From NCBI GenBank assembly GCA_903855985.1, contig CAIOAO010000082.1, positions 1 through 33,145 of the forward strand: DNA of 33,145 bases. The letters are read 5' to 3'. The notes under the pieces are model-generated. The model ran no database searches. It worked only from the letters and a program-made list of their open reading frames with translations, and had not been told where the DNA came from. This document shows positions 33,048 through 33,145 of this stretch, piece after piece. Position 1 is the stretch's first letter. Each line of letters begins with the position of its first letter. Source of the stretch: an uncultured Opitutia bacterium. GTDB taxonomy: Bacteria; Verrucomicrobiota; Verrucomicrobiia; Opitutales; Opitutaceae. A program made the position numbers and the translations under genes.

Positions 33048-33145
33048 ATGCGCACCGTCCACATCGTCTTCAATGCCCACATCGATCCCGTCTGGCTCTG
33101 GCCCTGGACGGCCGGCGTCGATGAGGCCCTCAACACGTGTTACAC
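33048..33145 (+). CDS. GH38 alpha-mannosidase, N-terminal fragment
   Basis: Only 32 codons are in the window. The start MRTVHIVFNAHIDPVWLWPW carries the zinc-binding HxDxxW motif (NAHIDPVWLW) of family 38 alpha-mannosidases, with the following AGVDEALNT as in bacterial members. These enzymes remove alpha-mannose and are normally about 800-1000 residues, so the gene continues beyond the window. There is no signal peptide, which suggests a cytoplasmic enzyme. The start at 33048 follows a 19-base tandem repeat rather than a Shine-Dalgarno. It is probably the last visible gene of unit (d). Confidence 0.85.
   Translation, partial: MRTVHIVFNAHIDPVWLWPWTAGVDEALNTCY

Noticed and set aside
31230-33080. 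Long minus-strand ORF (616 codons) with an NHEGHEGPE / FVPFVSFVV pattern
   Set aside because: It is antisense to the aminotransferase gene, and the odd peptide pattern is just the two arms of the palindromic repeat at 32759-32853 translated.

Overview
The window is GC-rich and densely coding. It most resembles a member of the Verrucomicrobiota, probably Opitutales/Opitutaceae. This rests on the gene content (PEP-CTERM protein, membrane TPR protein, Tricorn-like protease, RhaT, GH51 and GH38 enzymes), the high third-position GC, and intergenic palindromes of the 'ccacgaaggacacgaa' type. It is an inference from content, because no 16S gene is present.

Layout. 1-3.3 kb: the 3' end of htpG, a YegD-like Hsp70 and a YdeI-family protein. 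3.3-9.0 kb: a divergent pair of exported peptidases, M3 oligopeptidase (minus) and Tricorn-like S41 protease (plus). 9.0-16.4 kb: small membrane proteins (DUF2752, TM2, DUF983), a PEP-CTERM protein, tRNA-Ser(CGA), a SOUL-family protein, the rpsB-tsf operon, an initiator tRNA-Met with unusual identity positions, a secreted histidine phosphatase, and a truncated acetate-kinase remnant. 16.4-18.3 kb: a multi-spanning membrane protein with C-terminal TPRs.

18.4-33.1 kb is a carbohydrate-catabolism island of four alternating transcription units: (a) minus, a double alpha/beta-hydrolase esterase, a ligand-less amidohydrolase paralogue and an intact amidohydrolase; (b) plus, a RhaT-like transporter, a GH51 arabinofuranosidase and a small membrane protein, joined by ATGA/GTGA overlaps; (c) minus, an SDR dehydrogenase/epimerase, a DapA-like aldolase and an M20 hydrolase; (d) plus, an intact amidohydrolase, a second ligand-less amidohydrolase paralogue, a PhyH-type dioxygenase, a DegT-type aminotransferase and the start of a GH38 alpha-mannosidase. 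A dehydrogenase, lactonase-type amidohydrolases and a KDG-aldolase-like DapA protein would fit a non-phosphorylative oxidative route for released sugars. The dioxygenase, aminotransferase and M20 enzyme suggest the real substrate is modified, perhaps an amino or acylated sugar. No dehydratase and no regulator is visible here.

The strongest signals for a new system are the two separate pairings of an intact amidohydrolase with a paralogue that has lost every metal ligand, and a set of long intergenic palindromes concentrated in units (c) and (d). Shine-Dalgarno sequences are scarce: only the Hsp70 and YdeI genes have a clear one.
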